Shown in pieces: positions 20,850 through 31,859 of a stretch of 64,000 bases of DNA. This stretch comes from Notospermus geniculatus (taxonomy: Eukaryota; Nemertea; Pilidiophora; Heteronemertea; Lineidae), in contig NMRB01002281.1 in the NCBI GenBank assembly GCA_002633025.1, forward strand, positions 16,039 through 80,038, given 5' to 3'. Below the pieces are notes generated by a model. The model had not been told where the DNA came from and made no database searches. It saw only the letters and a list, made by a program, of their open reading frames with translations. Positions within the stretch are counted from its first letter, which is position 1, and every line of letters starts with the position of its first letter. Position numbers and translations under genes: made by a program.

Positions 20850-22909
20850 TACGAAAGCCCAGAAGGCTCATGCGAAATTCAAAATTCAAAATTCGACTGC
20901 GAAATTCAGAACTCGACTGCGAAATTCAAAACTCGACTGCGAAATTCAAAACTCGACTGCCAAATTGAAAACTCGACTGCGAAATTGAAAACTCAACTGC
21001 GAAATTCAAAACTCTGCTGCGAAATTCAAAACTCGGCTGTGAAATTCAAAACTCGACTGCGAAATTCAAAACTCAACTGCGAAATTCAAAACTCGGCTGC
21101 GAAATTCAAAATTCAGTCAAGCCAATCAGAGCCCTTCTTACATCCACTGAAATGACGACATTCGTACACTATGGCAAGCCAAAGCGGGAAAAATGTCAGA
21201 ACTGAGATTATATCGTCAGAAACAATATTCTTTGGTCAAGACTGCAAGAATATGGTCAGAATAATCAAATTCTTACAAGAACATTCATAATTATTATGTT
21301 ACCAGAATCGCCAGATTATACTATCAGATTTGATAATACGGCCAGGACGCCAAATTGCTGTCAGAACTGAGAAAAAATGACCAGCATATTTTGATGACAA
21401 CATAAATAGCGTGTTCGATTACTTGCACCGGCCAGGCACCGGCTAGCACTTTCTCAGACATGCGCACTGGAGGCCAATAAAAGAACGCTGTTGTGTTAAG
21501 GCCTGTCTACACGATCATACTTTTGTTCAAAACATCATCATACACTTGTATGATGATGTATGACGATGTCCAAGCTTGTTGTGGATTTCCTTCTACACAA
21601 TGCAGCTAAAATTTTGAACATCATCATATATCATCCTACATTGTTCAAAACAGCATCAACAACTTGTATGATGATGTTCAAGTTTGTTGTGGATTTCGAT
21701 CTACAGTCCAACATTCATGGACATTTGTATGATGAAGTATGATGGAGAAAGGATGATGTTGGATGCTGTTCAAGTTTGTTGGGAAACCATCCACACGATC
21801 ACATGTGTCCATGAACATCATCATACAAGTTTTTTGGGATGTTGTGCGTTTGTTGGGAAGATGAAACATGCAGCTAAAAATTTGAACATCATCATACATG
21901 TTCAAGTTTCTTGGGAAAACAGTCCACACGATCATACATTTGTCCATGAACATCATCATACAGATGTATGATGGTGGTTTGGACAAATGTTTGATCGAGT
22001 AGACGGGCCTTAAAAATTTGAACATCATCATATATGTTGGTTGCTATTCACGTTTGTTGCGAAAACAATCAACACGATCAAACATCTGTCCATGAACATC
22101 ATCATACAAATGTATGATGATGTTTTGAACAAATGTATGATCGTGTAGACGGGCCTTTAGACACGAGTAAAGTGTCATGGCGGATGCGCTCTGATTGGCT
22201 GAGTGCGTTCATCATGACACTTTACTCGACATCCTAGGTTTCCTTCTGGGGCCCCGGTTTCCTCCTACATATCGTTAATATAGCCCAATATTGTTTGATG
22301 AGTAGCTGTAATGCGGCGAAAATAACTTTATTCACTGGAGTATTTTCTCCGTGAGGAGGTCACGTGATTTCCACTGAGAAAAGTTTATTCCACGGAGATA
22401 AGTACCGGTATCGGAAAAATAAAAATATCAAATGAGAAAAATGGCCCTTATGGACCACCGTACAATAGACTATGCGTATGACGTCATCAATATCCGCTGG
22501 TCATGTTTCTCAGTTGACAGCAATTTGGCGTCCTGACCGTATTATCAAATCTGATACATGTAGTATAATCTGGCGATTCTGATAACATAATGAATGTTCT
22601 TGTAAGAATTTGATTATTCTGACCATATTCTTGCAGTCTTGACCAAAGAATATTGTTTCTGACGATATAATCTCAGTTCTGACATTTTTTCCGCTTTGGC
22701 TTGCCATAGTGTACGAATGTCGTCATTTCAGTGGATGTAAGAAGGGCTCTGATTGGCCTGACTGAATTTTGAATTTCGTAGCCGAGTTTTGAATTTCGCA
22801 GCCGGGTTTTGAATTTCGCAGCCGAGTTTTGAATTTCGCAGCCGAGTTTTGAATTTCGCAGTCGAATTTTTAAATTTTGAATTTCGCATGAGCCTTCTGG
22901 GCTTTCGTA
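20850..22909. mobile_element. Complete foldback transposon with tandem repeats in its termini
   Basis: Long inverted termini start TACGAAAGCCCAGAAGGCTC. Left arm 20,850-21,395, right arm about 22,500-22,909. Inside each arm lies a tandem array of the 20-mer GCGAAATTCAAAACTCGACT: about 12 units at 20,874-21,115 and about 6 inverted at 22,765-22,875. Inward, both arms share GAGCCCTTCTTACATCCACT, CTATGGCAAGCCAAAGCGGG and TTGGTCAAGACTGCAAGAAT blocks. CTTTGC flanks both ends directly (20,844-20,849 and 22,910-22,915), a 6-bp target duplication. The organisation matches FB elements of Drosophila and TU elements of sea urchin. The middle is filled by a split family C copy (21,408-22,235) carrying a further TIR element. 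No transposase is seen. Confidence 0.85.
21497..22159. mobile_element. 663-bp TIR element made of ATCATACA/GATGATG words
   Basis: Ends TAAGGCCTGTCTACACGATC and its inverse GATCGTGTAGACGGGCCTTTA. The interior repeats GAACATCATCATAC and GTATGATGATG in both orientations, including a second internal terminus at about 21,990-22,010. It splits a family C copy: the unsplit copy at 14,228-14,245 reads CGCTGTCGTGTTTGACACG, so the site is known. TTA on both sides may be the duplication. Confidence 0.8.
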
Positions 22910-23084
22910 CTTTGCGGTTCACTGCAGGGTTGTGACGAGTTAATATCGATCCACAATCAGAGTGCGTCTCAACATAATGCATGCGCCCTTCTGGGAATCC
23001 CAAAACCCGAGGCCAGGCTACCCATACAATGCTATCGGATATCGCACGCCGGAGTGGACATTATTCTGAATTAATATCCGCGTT

Positions 23085-23222
23085 AATTCAAACAAATTAA
23101 TGTCTACATTAAATCGACCAATAGGGTTTGATTTTTATATGTGGACATTAAATTGATTTAATGTCCACATTAAATCGATTTAATACCACCATTAAATCGA
23201 TTTAATGTCCACAATAAATCGA
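23085..23222. repeat. ATTAAATCGATTTAAT palindromic word array
   Basis: Repeats of ATTAAATCGATTTAATGTCC with variants, at least four units of 20-26 bp. Each word is self-complementary. The adjacent 22,920-23,085 holds nothing identified. Confidence 0.75.
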
Positions 23223-23325
23223 AATCTGCTACTTCCGCCGATAAATACACAATTTACCAATCAGAGGAGCGTTTTTAGCGGCGGATGTGCATGGGCGCGA
23301 ATTAATGTCCACATAAAATGGAATN

Positions 23326-23455
23326 CCGATCGCGAGGCTGTAATTACTTGAGTCATTTCATAACGGATCGCCGTCGCTAAAGTACGCTGGACTATGAATC
23401 AATTCCGCCAAGTCGGCGTCCAGATTTGATCGGGCGTTGGACGCCGATGGTCTTG
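23326..23455 (+). repeat. Dispersed repeat shared with 31,708-31,845
   Basis: Both copies share CGATCGCGAGGCTGTAATTA, AGTCATTTCATAACGG, AAAGTACGCTGGACT and AAGTCGGCGTCCAGATTTGA. This copy begins right at the N at 23,325. Related GCGTCGGACGC words continue to 23,870. Confidence 0.75.
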
Positions 23456-23880
23456 CGTCGAAGTATAAACTAGGCTAAAGTCGTGTTGATTCATACTCCA
23501 GCGTGCCTCTGCGATTGTCATCGGCGTCAGGACGCACGACTCCTTGGCGAGCGATTTTTAAGAGTTCAACCAATTTGAACTCTCTGCGTCCGATCGCGGC
23601 GACCTACCAATGAATGAAGAGTTTTGTGGTCATGGGATCAACTAGGCTCATGTTTATGCATCGAAAGGCACTGAATTCAAATGCCGCGGCAGTATTACAG
23701 AGTTGAAAATAGGTTACGCCGTTGTTACGTAATGACCCATGTAACTAAAAATTATCGCGAGAACATTCACACTCCAGCGGTGGGACGCGGACAAAATCGT
23801 ACGACGGGATCGGCGTCCAACGCAAGGACGCGCGTCGGACGCAAGCGATGGTCGTGTGTCCAAGTATAAACTAGGCTTTA

Positions 23881-24020
23881 GGGTGGGTATACACTACACG
23901 CGATTCGTCCAACGCATGCGATGGTTCTTTGTTATTTCATGCCGCAATGCTTCCCGAACAAAAGGAATTCGCCTGCGATTGCAAATCGCTTGGCGAATCG
24001 CTTCTAGTGTGCACCCACCC
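23881..24020. mobile_element. 140-bp MITE with TTA duplication
   Basis: Ends GGGTGGGTATACACTA and TAGTGTGCACCCACCC, inner inverted CGCGATTCG/CGAATCGC. TTA flanks both sides (23,878-23,880 and 24,021-24,023). The 3-bp TTA duplication fits PIF/Harbinger. Small and non-coding. Confidence 0.8.
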
Positions 24021-24686
24021 TTAATCGTACGACGGGGTAGGCGTCGAACGCAAGATCGCGCGTCGGTCGCCAGCGATGGTCGTGCGTCGAAGTTTAAACA
24101 AGGCTTAAAAGTTAAAGCCTCCTGCGGCATTTACGGCTACCCTCGTCCCGACAGCGATCATCCAGGGCAAATTACTCGGCACACGAACAATTTTAAGGAA
24201 CCAGGCCTACACACCGATACCTTTGTACACAACGCCTATCTAATAACACCCGCATGCGCACTGAGTACCAGCGTAGTTCGACGATCGCCGAATGTCTACG
24301 CCACAGTACTGTACATTGAGAGTGAAGACCCAAAACCTCCTTTCGAGCCTCCCAAAAGTCACTCAAAAGGTCAATCACACGGAAAATACGATGAAAACCA
24401 AGTTTCACATCCAAAAATGATCCCAAACTGAGTGAAATTAACTTCGTAAGTAACAATGACCACGGTATTTCCACTTTTTCTGGACAGCCGGCGGCACCGC
24501 GCCACTCTCCAACCCAGGAATAAACTACGTTATCGGCGAATTGACCCGATATACTACATACATTTTGTAATGCATTTTTGTAGTTCGTCTTACTGCCGCT
24601 AGATGGATCCGTCTAGGTCGGCAGTCAATACCGTGCTTCTTCAAAAATTATCTGATCCCCATCTATTCTGACCGCGTATGCTTTTT

Positions 24687-24960
24687 AGCTCACCTCTGTG
24701 AGGTGAGCTTCTCCCATGGTGTGTCGTCCGTCGTCGTCGTCGTCGTCGTCCGTCGTCGTCGTTAACAGGGGTGGCACGTTTCTAAACCGCTTGGGTTACA
24801 AACTTGAAATTTGGTGTACAGGTACCCTATGGTAAAAACTATCTCTGGACCGAAACTTAGCGCCACTGTTTATACACTGTGGCCTGTAGGTGGCGCTTTG
24901 CAAAAACCTTCTTTTGGCCGTATCTCCTNTGGCAATATCTCAGGTCCTATTGATCATGTT
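24687..24960 (+). repeat. Family A-related element, diverged subfamily
   Basis: Begins AGCTCACCTCTGTGAGGTGAGC, then a CGTCGTC tract (24,727-24,762), GGCACGTTTCTAAACCGCTTGG and TGGCCTGTAGGTGGCGC. An N lies at 24,929. 24,030-24,686 before it holds nothing recognised. Confidence 0.65.
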
Positions 24961-24994
24961 GATAGAACTCTCGTATTTGAATACATGTAGGGCC

Positions 24995-25364
24995 TACACT
25001 CATGGAAAAAAGAAAATGGACAGCAGTTTTTCTTGAGTATCTCCAAACCACTGCGATGTAGGAGACAGCCTAACGTATGTGATAGCAAATTTTCCTGGCT
25101 ATCTGATGATGTCAAAGTCCAGAAAATCCGGTGAAATCCACCTTTGAGAGAAGACATTTTGTAAAGTCATGTTTTTCTTTACTTTTTTCTTTGCAGGTTT
25201 TCACAGAAAATTTTTATAGGAGTGTGCTCCTCTCATCGAGAGGTTTCATATCACATCTTAAAATTTGCTATCACGCACATATGTTAGGCTCAGTCTCCTA
25301 CATCGCAATGGTTTGGAGATATTCAAGAAAAACTGCTGTCCATTTACTTTTTTCCATAAGTGTA
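24995..25364. mobile_element. 370-bp foldback element
   Basis: Ends TACACTCATGGAAAAAAG and the inverse of TACACTTATGGAAAAAAG; arms of about 140 bp share GGACAGCAGTTTTTCTTGA and GATGTAGGAGACAG inverted. The spacer is about 60 bp. Confidence 0.75.
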
Positions 25365-25369
25365 CAACT

Positions 25370-26519
25370 GTTGTCGATGCTAAACAATAATCCTTTTGTT
25401 GGTTTGATGAAGATGAAAGTACCTCCCATAACAATAAAAGATGACACACAATATTGCTGTACAATGTAAGTTCAATTGATAAAAGTCAGGATTAAAATGT
25501 ATACACACCCATCACGAAGTTGTTTGCGATTGAAAAGTGTATTCGATTGTAAATAGGAAGGATATCGAGGACAACCGACCTCATTAGGCGCCAATGTAAC
25601 CAAAGAGAATTTGTAAACTGCGGGGAAGAGTAAGATCGAATCCATCTTACTGTGTTCTTTGACAAACATTCCGACATTAGACTAAGAGACGCTTTGCTTC
25701 GTTACCATGCAGTTCGGAAAGACTTTGTAGAACACTGCTGCCTATTTCAGCGAAAACGGTAGAGCCATGCACTCCGTCGCACTCTACCGTATCATGGGCG
25801 CCGGTAGTGAAGAAGCGTGACCGCCTAACATCCTAGTTGCATCCGCATATTGAATAGTCCCGTGAACGACGACAATTTTGTTCGTAATTCAAAATACATC
25901 GTGTACATCGCTGCTGAGTATATTTACCCCATCATTAAACAGGCGTTTGTAGCAGGTTTTTTCAGTGTTATTGGTGATCTACTTGATAACGACATCTTGC
26001 AGTTTTCCGGCCATTTTGTTTGTCACATGACCAGATGCGATCACATGACCTCTGAAAATATGTAGTCCCTGCAGCATGGCGGCCATAATACGTCAGAGTC
26101 AAAGACCACGAAAGTCATGACTCTGTAGTTCAGAATGCACTCTGTCCGTGATTTTGTAACAAAACCCATTACGTTATGGCTGTTGGTACCGGTGTAATCC
26201 CTTTTTCTTTGGGGCCGGTTAAACAAAACCTGTAAGTTGCAAGCAGTTAACCCCCCCCCCCTCTTTTCTTGACATGTTTCCAGCACGTAGGAAATATACT
26301 AAGTAAGGACCATAACGAACAAGTGCTTACGACTGGAAGCAACTACCAGCAATGGCGTTTCCGGCAACGGTTGGCAACTACTTGTAACCAGCAGCAAACA
26401 TGGCAAATGATCAGATGCTCAAACAGGCCGATGTACGCGCACCGGAAACGCCATTGCCGACCGTTGCCGCTAGTTCCAGCCAGTTGCTCATGTTCTACTC
26501 GTTCCCGACCGTTACTTCC
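25370..26519. other. Intergenic with a diffuse inverted repeat
   Basis: From about 26,335 to 26,480, CAATGGCGTTTCCGG and CCGGAAACGCCATTG form an inverted pair. Nothing recognised in 25,370-26,320; GCATGGCGGCCAT lies near 26,073. Confidence 0.4.
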
Positions 26520-26776
26520 CAGGGCCGGATCCAGGGTTTAGAGATTTGGGGGGGGGGAGCACAACCCTGAGGGCGAAGCCCTCAGTTGGCGCGCACCGCA
26601 GGGGCCCTGGGGCCTCCCCCGGGAAAATTTGAAAAATCAAAGCTCTGAGATGCGATTTCCCAGGATCTTAGACATGAAATACACTAGACGATTTCCAAAA
26701 AGTGCAGTGAAAAATCATTGCCCCTCAAAAAATAGGGGGGCACGTGCCCCTGTGCCCCCCTCTGGATCCGGGCCTG
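26520..26776. mobile_element. hAT-like MITE (CAGGGCCGGATCC ends)
   Basis: Ends CAGGGCCGGATCCAG and CTCTGGATCCGGGCCTG, the CAGGGGCGGATCC type of hAT-like element common in animals. CTTCC flanks both sides, perhaps part of a longer duplication. Non-coding. Confidence 0.7.
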
Positions 26777-27107
26777 CTTCCAGCTGTCTTCAGTCGCCTC
26801 CGATGTACGCGCGCTAGCAATGAATGTCCTTTGTTTGTGGAGCACATCTGGTCATGTGACGGAATCCCGAGTGGTCGGATCGGAAGACATCGACTTCTCC
26901 GAAAGTGTTTGTTTTCTGTTTTGTCAGATATTTGGTTTTACCATAAAAAAAACTTTTAGTATGATATTCTTGCTCATAATTGCAGACCAACTGCAACCAA
27001 CATCAGAAATGATTAGTGTTTATAGTAAGCAAGAATCTTATACATTTATAAATCAGAACATTTAACTCCTCGTTTTTTTTTCAATGGGAAAAACTTTTTC
27101 CCCATTT

Positions 27108-27432
27108 TCATCCCTTGTACCAGAGGAATACCATAGAACCACAGGAAACCACAGTACCATAAATTAATACCATAGAACCATAAAACTCTATGGTACCATA
27201 AACTCATACCATAGAACCATAACATACCATAGTACCATAAAAGGGAACCATAAGTACCATAAATACCATAGTACCATAAAATACAATAGTACCATAAATG
27301 GGAACCATAAGTACCATAAATTATACCATAGTACCGTAAAATACCATGGGTACAATAGCAATATACCATACAATACCATAAATACCATAGGGTACCATAA
27401 GATACCACAGGATACCATAAGGTACCATAGCT
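27108..27432. repeat. TACCATAA word array
   Basis: About 30 copies of ACCATA(A) in 325 bp with irregular spacing near 10 bp. Read on the minus strand it gives long Tyr/Trp/Gly-rich open frames (LWYYGIYGT-like); these are a by-product of the repeat, not proteins. Confidence 0.85.
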
Positions 27433-27439
27433 ATTTTTT

Positions 27440-27525
27440 TAATAGGGGACACAGCCAGGGATTGAACCCGCAACCTTCCGATCACGAGTCCAACGCTCTA
27501 ACCATTGTGCCACCGTGAAGGCTGG
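27440..27525 (-). repeat. tRNA-like SINE head
   Basis: Minus strand reads a near full-length tRNA-like sequence with A box GTGGCACAATGGTTAGAGC and B box GGGTTCAATCCC. It lies directly against the TACCATAA array, with no SINE body seen. A working tRNA gene is unlikely: the anticodon arm does not pair properly. Confidence 0.6.
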
Positions 27526-27529
27526 CGAC

Positions 27530-28525
27530 CATGTACGAGTGGTCTGGAGTAAACGCGGATTTTAGGCTGCGTGTCCATTCACGGTGGTGATCTCTGTGAT
27601 TCCCGGGGTGATCCAAGTCGTTTAAAATGACGGTTATACGAGTTGACCTTCGGATCCAGAGTGATCATTGCAAGTTCTCCAAAAATCGTTTTGCGTGTCG
27701 TGTATGATTTCTTAGCAGCTATCTGAAGCTACGAATCCACTTGCTGATTTTCTGCGTTGCGACTTGTTTTGCAACCTGCTGCGGTTGAATAAGATCGCAA
27801 GGAACTGATACAGGTCGCCGGCCAATAAATTGCCGACTGAAATTGACCACATCTTCACCATTGGTGGAAATCACGTCAAGGGAGTCGACTTCGGCGATCG
27901 AGTGCCGAGTTCCAACGCAACCTACATGTAGTTGCAAAGCATTGCAAAGCAAAATCAGGTTGAAAATCAATGGTGGATTCCTACATGTAGTTTGAGGTAA
28001 ATACTGTAGTGAGATAGGCCTACAGCAAAGTAGCATTTTGTAAGGTCAGAGAGATGTAGTATTGCCAGTGGGATCTAGCTCCACAAACATTATCATATCA
28101 AAAATATCGGTGTCAGGACTTGGATTCGAAGATACCAAAAGCCTGCCGTGTGTCCGCAATGGTAAGCCTGGATCAGGTGTGATGAAATCTAATGTCCCCA
28201 CCCGCCTGATATCCCCCTGCATTGTTTGTCCCAGGATTAAGGGTCTTGGTCTCTCTAGAGTCCAATTCAATGGTGCTGTTTAATCCGTAAATGTATTGTT
28301 GGGGGACATCACATATCGGGGGACATTAGATTCTACTACATCGGTGTAACTTTTTTCAGTGAGGCCCGTGTGCCAGTGTGACATTACAATAGACTGACGG
28401 AATAAGCGGCGACTTGACAATGGGCGACACACAGAGAAACAGTGAGTCCGTTTTCAAGTGTGAATCACACAGAAAAATGGGTACACTGAAGAACGTTACA
28501 CCCGTAGTGCCAGACATCTGTAACC
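27530..28525. other. Intergenic, nothing identified
   Basis: Repetitive-looking GGGGGACAT words lie near 28,300 and 14,540. No gene is supported. Confidence 0.35.
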
Positions 28526-28869
28526 TAAAGCCCTATTTACACGAGCCGATTTTGCCGTACGACAGAGTCGTATCAGATTCGTCGGGATCGGCTAATCTGT
28601 TTACACGGGACGATTTATTCCCCGGATTTATTCATGCGTCCCATAGGACCTCGTGTGTCATTAGGTAGCCTTCATACACGTGATCTAATATCGCTTCCTG
28701 ATTGGCCCAGTCCATACGACAAGCAGCCGATGTCGGGTGAAAATAGAACACCCCGTGTCGGACCGACAAAAAAACGTCTCGGAAGTCTAGTATACACGGT
28801 GCGTTTTTGTCGTACGTCTCTGTCGGCCGACACAATCGTACGACAAAATCGGCTCGTGATACAGCTTTA
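28526..28869. mobile_element. 344-bp TIR element, TAAAGCCCTATTTACACG type
   Basis: Ends TAAAGCCCTATTTACACGAG and the inverse of TAAAGCTGTATCACGAG, continuing with CGATTTTG and CGTACGAC on both sides. The termini resemble those at 60,279-60,397. Non-coding. Confidence 0.75.
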
Positions 28870-28973
28870 CAACGATTCCATTTAGGTATTTACAATCGGC
28901 TGACGACGTCACACTGCGGATTAGAAAACAATTGATCGAAGAGATTAGGAGCGTATACTGCATATATGCTAGG

Positions 28974-29196
28974 GTCGGACTTCAGCCAGACTTCAAGCAT
29001 AGAGAAAGTCTAACTTCTGCTACACTTTAGGCTGAAGTCCGACGGGCGCATATGGCCCAGTCTAGATCGCCGAAATCGGTTGTGATTACGCAGCATTTCT
29101 TATTTTGTGTGACCACGTAGATGAGTCTCGCGGATGTGTGGCACATGGTTTGCCAAGGACATATGGTCAGCACACACGTCAGTGTGCTGACCATAT
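28974..29196. repeat. Two perfect short inverted repeats
   Basis: GTCGGACTTCAGCC at 28,974-28,987 pairs with 29,030-29,043. ATATGGTCAGCACAC at 29,161-29,175 pairs, across a 6-base loop, with 29,182-29,196. Two similar hairpins with 13-14 bp stems sit at 29,885-29,914 and 33,319-33,350. Confidence 0.8.
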
Positions 29197-29530
29197 TGAG
29201 ATCACAAAATTTCTTTCTTCTTTCTGCTTCTTCCACCATGCGATTTTCCTACGGTTCCCAAAAAACGGCTGAATAAATCAAAATACAATCACGATAGCCC
29301 TGTAGCTTATACATTGTATCTAGCGCTGCATATATGCGAATTTTTCAGAATTCATTCGATTGGTGACATACAAGAGTTTTTCTTGTCAAAATTTAGCGAA
29401 ATTGCTGCCACATTCCATTAGTTGTACTCACTCCCCCAGCCTGTAATTTTGTCGCTTGTGATTGGCTGTCTATTTTTAAACGCGGATGTAAACATCTCCA
29501 CGTGTAATGTCCACTCGCAGTGTTACCAAA

Positions 29531-29668
29531 ATGGCGTCCATCACCATGCGTTTTCGCTTCAAGCATTCAGAGAGAGGCAGTGCAAGGAAATGGATACTCA
29601 GCGACCTGTCCCAACAGTGTTTTGTACCGGTATCCTTAATTCATCAGCGGAATCAAAAAGTCCGTTGA
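29531..29668 (+). CDS. Possible first exon or small ORF (45 codons), unrecognised
   Basis: ATG in the promoter-like context CCAAAATGGCGTCC, followed by MASITMRFRFKHSERG and RKWILSDLSQQCFVP. A GT at GTATCC near 29,630 could be a splice donor. Upstream 29,440-29,520 has CCACGTG-like and ATTGGCT motifs. No family is recognised and no downstream exon found. Confidence 0.25.
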   Translation: MASITMRFRFKHSERGSARKWILSDLSQQCFVPVSLIHQRNQKVR

Positions 29669-29995
29669 AGAAAGCACCCTGCTATCTCATTTTGACTCTT
29701 GCACTCAAGACACTTTGCTGTGAACACTTCAGTGCACACGGATGGATGTGCACGATGTACATGTTTTTACACAGAGCGTGATTCACTGATGCCGTGTCAT
29801 TCGATGTAGTCTCCTCCGTATCATAATGTCCAAGTAGGCCTGACCATCAAATTTGCTGGTAAGCAAATTTCAAGAGTTCTAGTTATGGTCCCTACATATC
29901 AATGTAGGGACCATCTTGATATCACTGGGTAGGTAGGAAATTTTTATTTATTTCTATCTATCTTTTTCCACACTCAATTGGGAGACAATTGTACN

Positions 29996-31390
29996 TGTTG
30001 TTTTTCTCAGCACTGGTTGATGATACTTGAATGCGGTTTTCTGCATATGATAGGCAAATTATCTGGCTATAAACACATAGTGATGACCTTGAATCTGCTA
30101 TCATAGAAATTGCCGACACTTGGCGATTTCCAAAGTGACCCCAAATCACCTATTTTGTTTTTTGAAAAACCCAAAAGTTTTCACTGCAGACTTGTCCGCC
30201 AACCTCTAAAATGGTCCCTAGTTCAAGTTTCATCAAGATGCGTAATCCCAAGACTGAGAAACGCCTTTTTATCAAATATCATCAGCTGAACTGGGCGATC
30301 AGTCTTGAGAAAGCCCCCTAGGCATGTAACCTCTACTACTCAAGTTGTTGATCAATACTCATGACCTGGGCCTGGGTATTCCCCAGTTATTCTTGAAAGC
30401 TGTTATGAATCTTACGTAAGACTGCATAACTTTTGAATGGTGTTGAATAGGAAGTCCTTTGAATATTTCAATAAGGCAATGAGTGGGCAGGAGCCATCTA
30501 AAAAGCCATTGACGTTGGGCTTATTGAAAAATGATATTTTCAGCACAAATTCGGTTTAAATTAGCGAAAACATCAATTTTCTTGTAAAAACAATTGACAA
30601 ATTTGTCATTTGTGAGTAAGAACTATCCGCGTATGTAAAAATTTCTGGAAAAGAACTTGAATGCAAAAATGTTGATTTTAGGTCTCTTTGGAAATCGCCA
30701 AATTTGGGCAATTTCTATGACAGCAGATTCAAGGTCATCACTATGCGTTTATAGCCAGATCANTAGTCACTGAACAGTGAATACTGACAGGTCTCCAGGA
30801 TCTTGGTCAAGTGTATAGGCCAAAGTCATCATGCATAAAAAAATTCCTGCAGTGAGTGGCTTTTGTGTATTCAATAAACCTTTATTAAAATAGTCAAACG
30901 ACTTCCTAATCAACACCATTCAAAAGTTATGCAGTCTTATGTAAGATTCATAACAGCTTTCAAGAATAACTAGGGAATACCCAGGCCCAGGTCATGAGTA
31001 TTGATCAACAACTTGAGTGGTAGAGGTCACATGCCTAGGGGCTTTCTCAAGACTGATTGCCCAGTTGAGCTGACGATATTTGATAAAAAGGCGCTTATCT
31101 CAGTCTTGGGATTTCGCATCTTGATGAAACTTGAACTTGGGACCATTTTTGAGGGTAGCGGACAGGTCTGCTGTGAAAAATTTTGGGTTTTTTCAACAAA
31201 CAAAATAGTTGATTTTGGTCACTTTGGAAATCGCCAAATTTCGGCAATTTCTTTGATAGCAGATTCAAGGTCATCACTAAGCGTTTATAGCCAGATAATT
31301 TGCCTATCATATGCAGAAAACCGCATTCAATTATCATCAACCAGTTCTGAGAAAAACAACATTTTCGCTGTCCATTTACTAATTTCCAAG
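29996..31390. mobile_element. Two damaged copies of a long-TIR element, facing each other
   Basis: 29,996-30,762 and, inverted, 30,764-31,390 match the intact element at 50,199-51,210. Shared blocks include TGAATGCGGTTTTCTGCATA, GGCAAATTATCTGGCTATAA, CTTGTCCGCCA and CCCAAGACTGAGA. The first copy has lost its middle and both copies abut an N (29,995 and 30,763), so the head-to-head arrangement may be partly an assembly product. No transposase is seen. Confidence 0.75.
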
Positions 31391-31859
31391 GCTGTACATA
31401 TAATCTGCTTTAGACGTGACGTATGTTATAATTGGAAAGATTTGTATTGTGTTTGGCTAAAAGCAGGTTAAAATGAATTACCCACTTCTTTAGCAATTCA
31501 ACTCAAATGAGACCCCATAAAACTCTAATAATTTATTTAACCTTTTTAAGATCAAGAGAGACCTTCAAAAGGGATGATGACATCCAAAGGAGAAATTGGA
31601 TCAAAAATAGCGCAAATGACAGAATACTATAAAATTGGTGGGGGAAGCAGCCTGTAGCTCCCGGCTGTAGGCTATCACAGACGTTTATGGCCAATTTGGT
31701 CGGCGTCCGATCGCGAGGCTGTAATTACATGTATTTGAGTCATTTCATAACGGGTCACCGTCGCCAAAGTACGCTGGACTGTAAATCAATTCCGCGAAGT
31801 CGGCGTCCAGATTTGATCGCGCGTCGGACGCCGATGGTCTTGCTGTTTACACGCAAGTG

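Noticed and set aside
20874-21115. Regular 20-bp repeats, at first sight CRISPR-like
   Set aside because: The units are contiguous with no unique spacers, lie inside a foldback transposon terminus, and the genome is eukaryotic.
27046-27418. Long Tyr/Trp-rich open frames on the minus strand
   Set aside because: They follow directly from the TACCATAA array and have no independent protein character.
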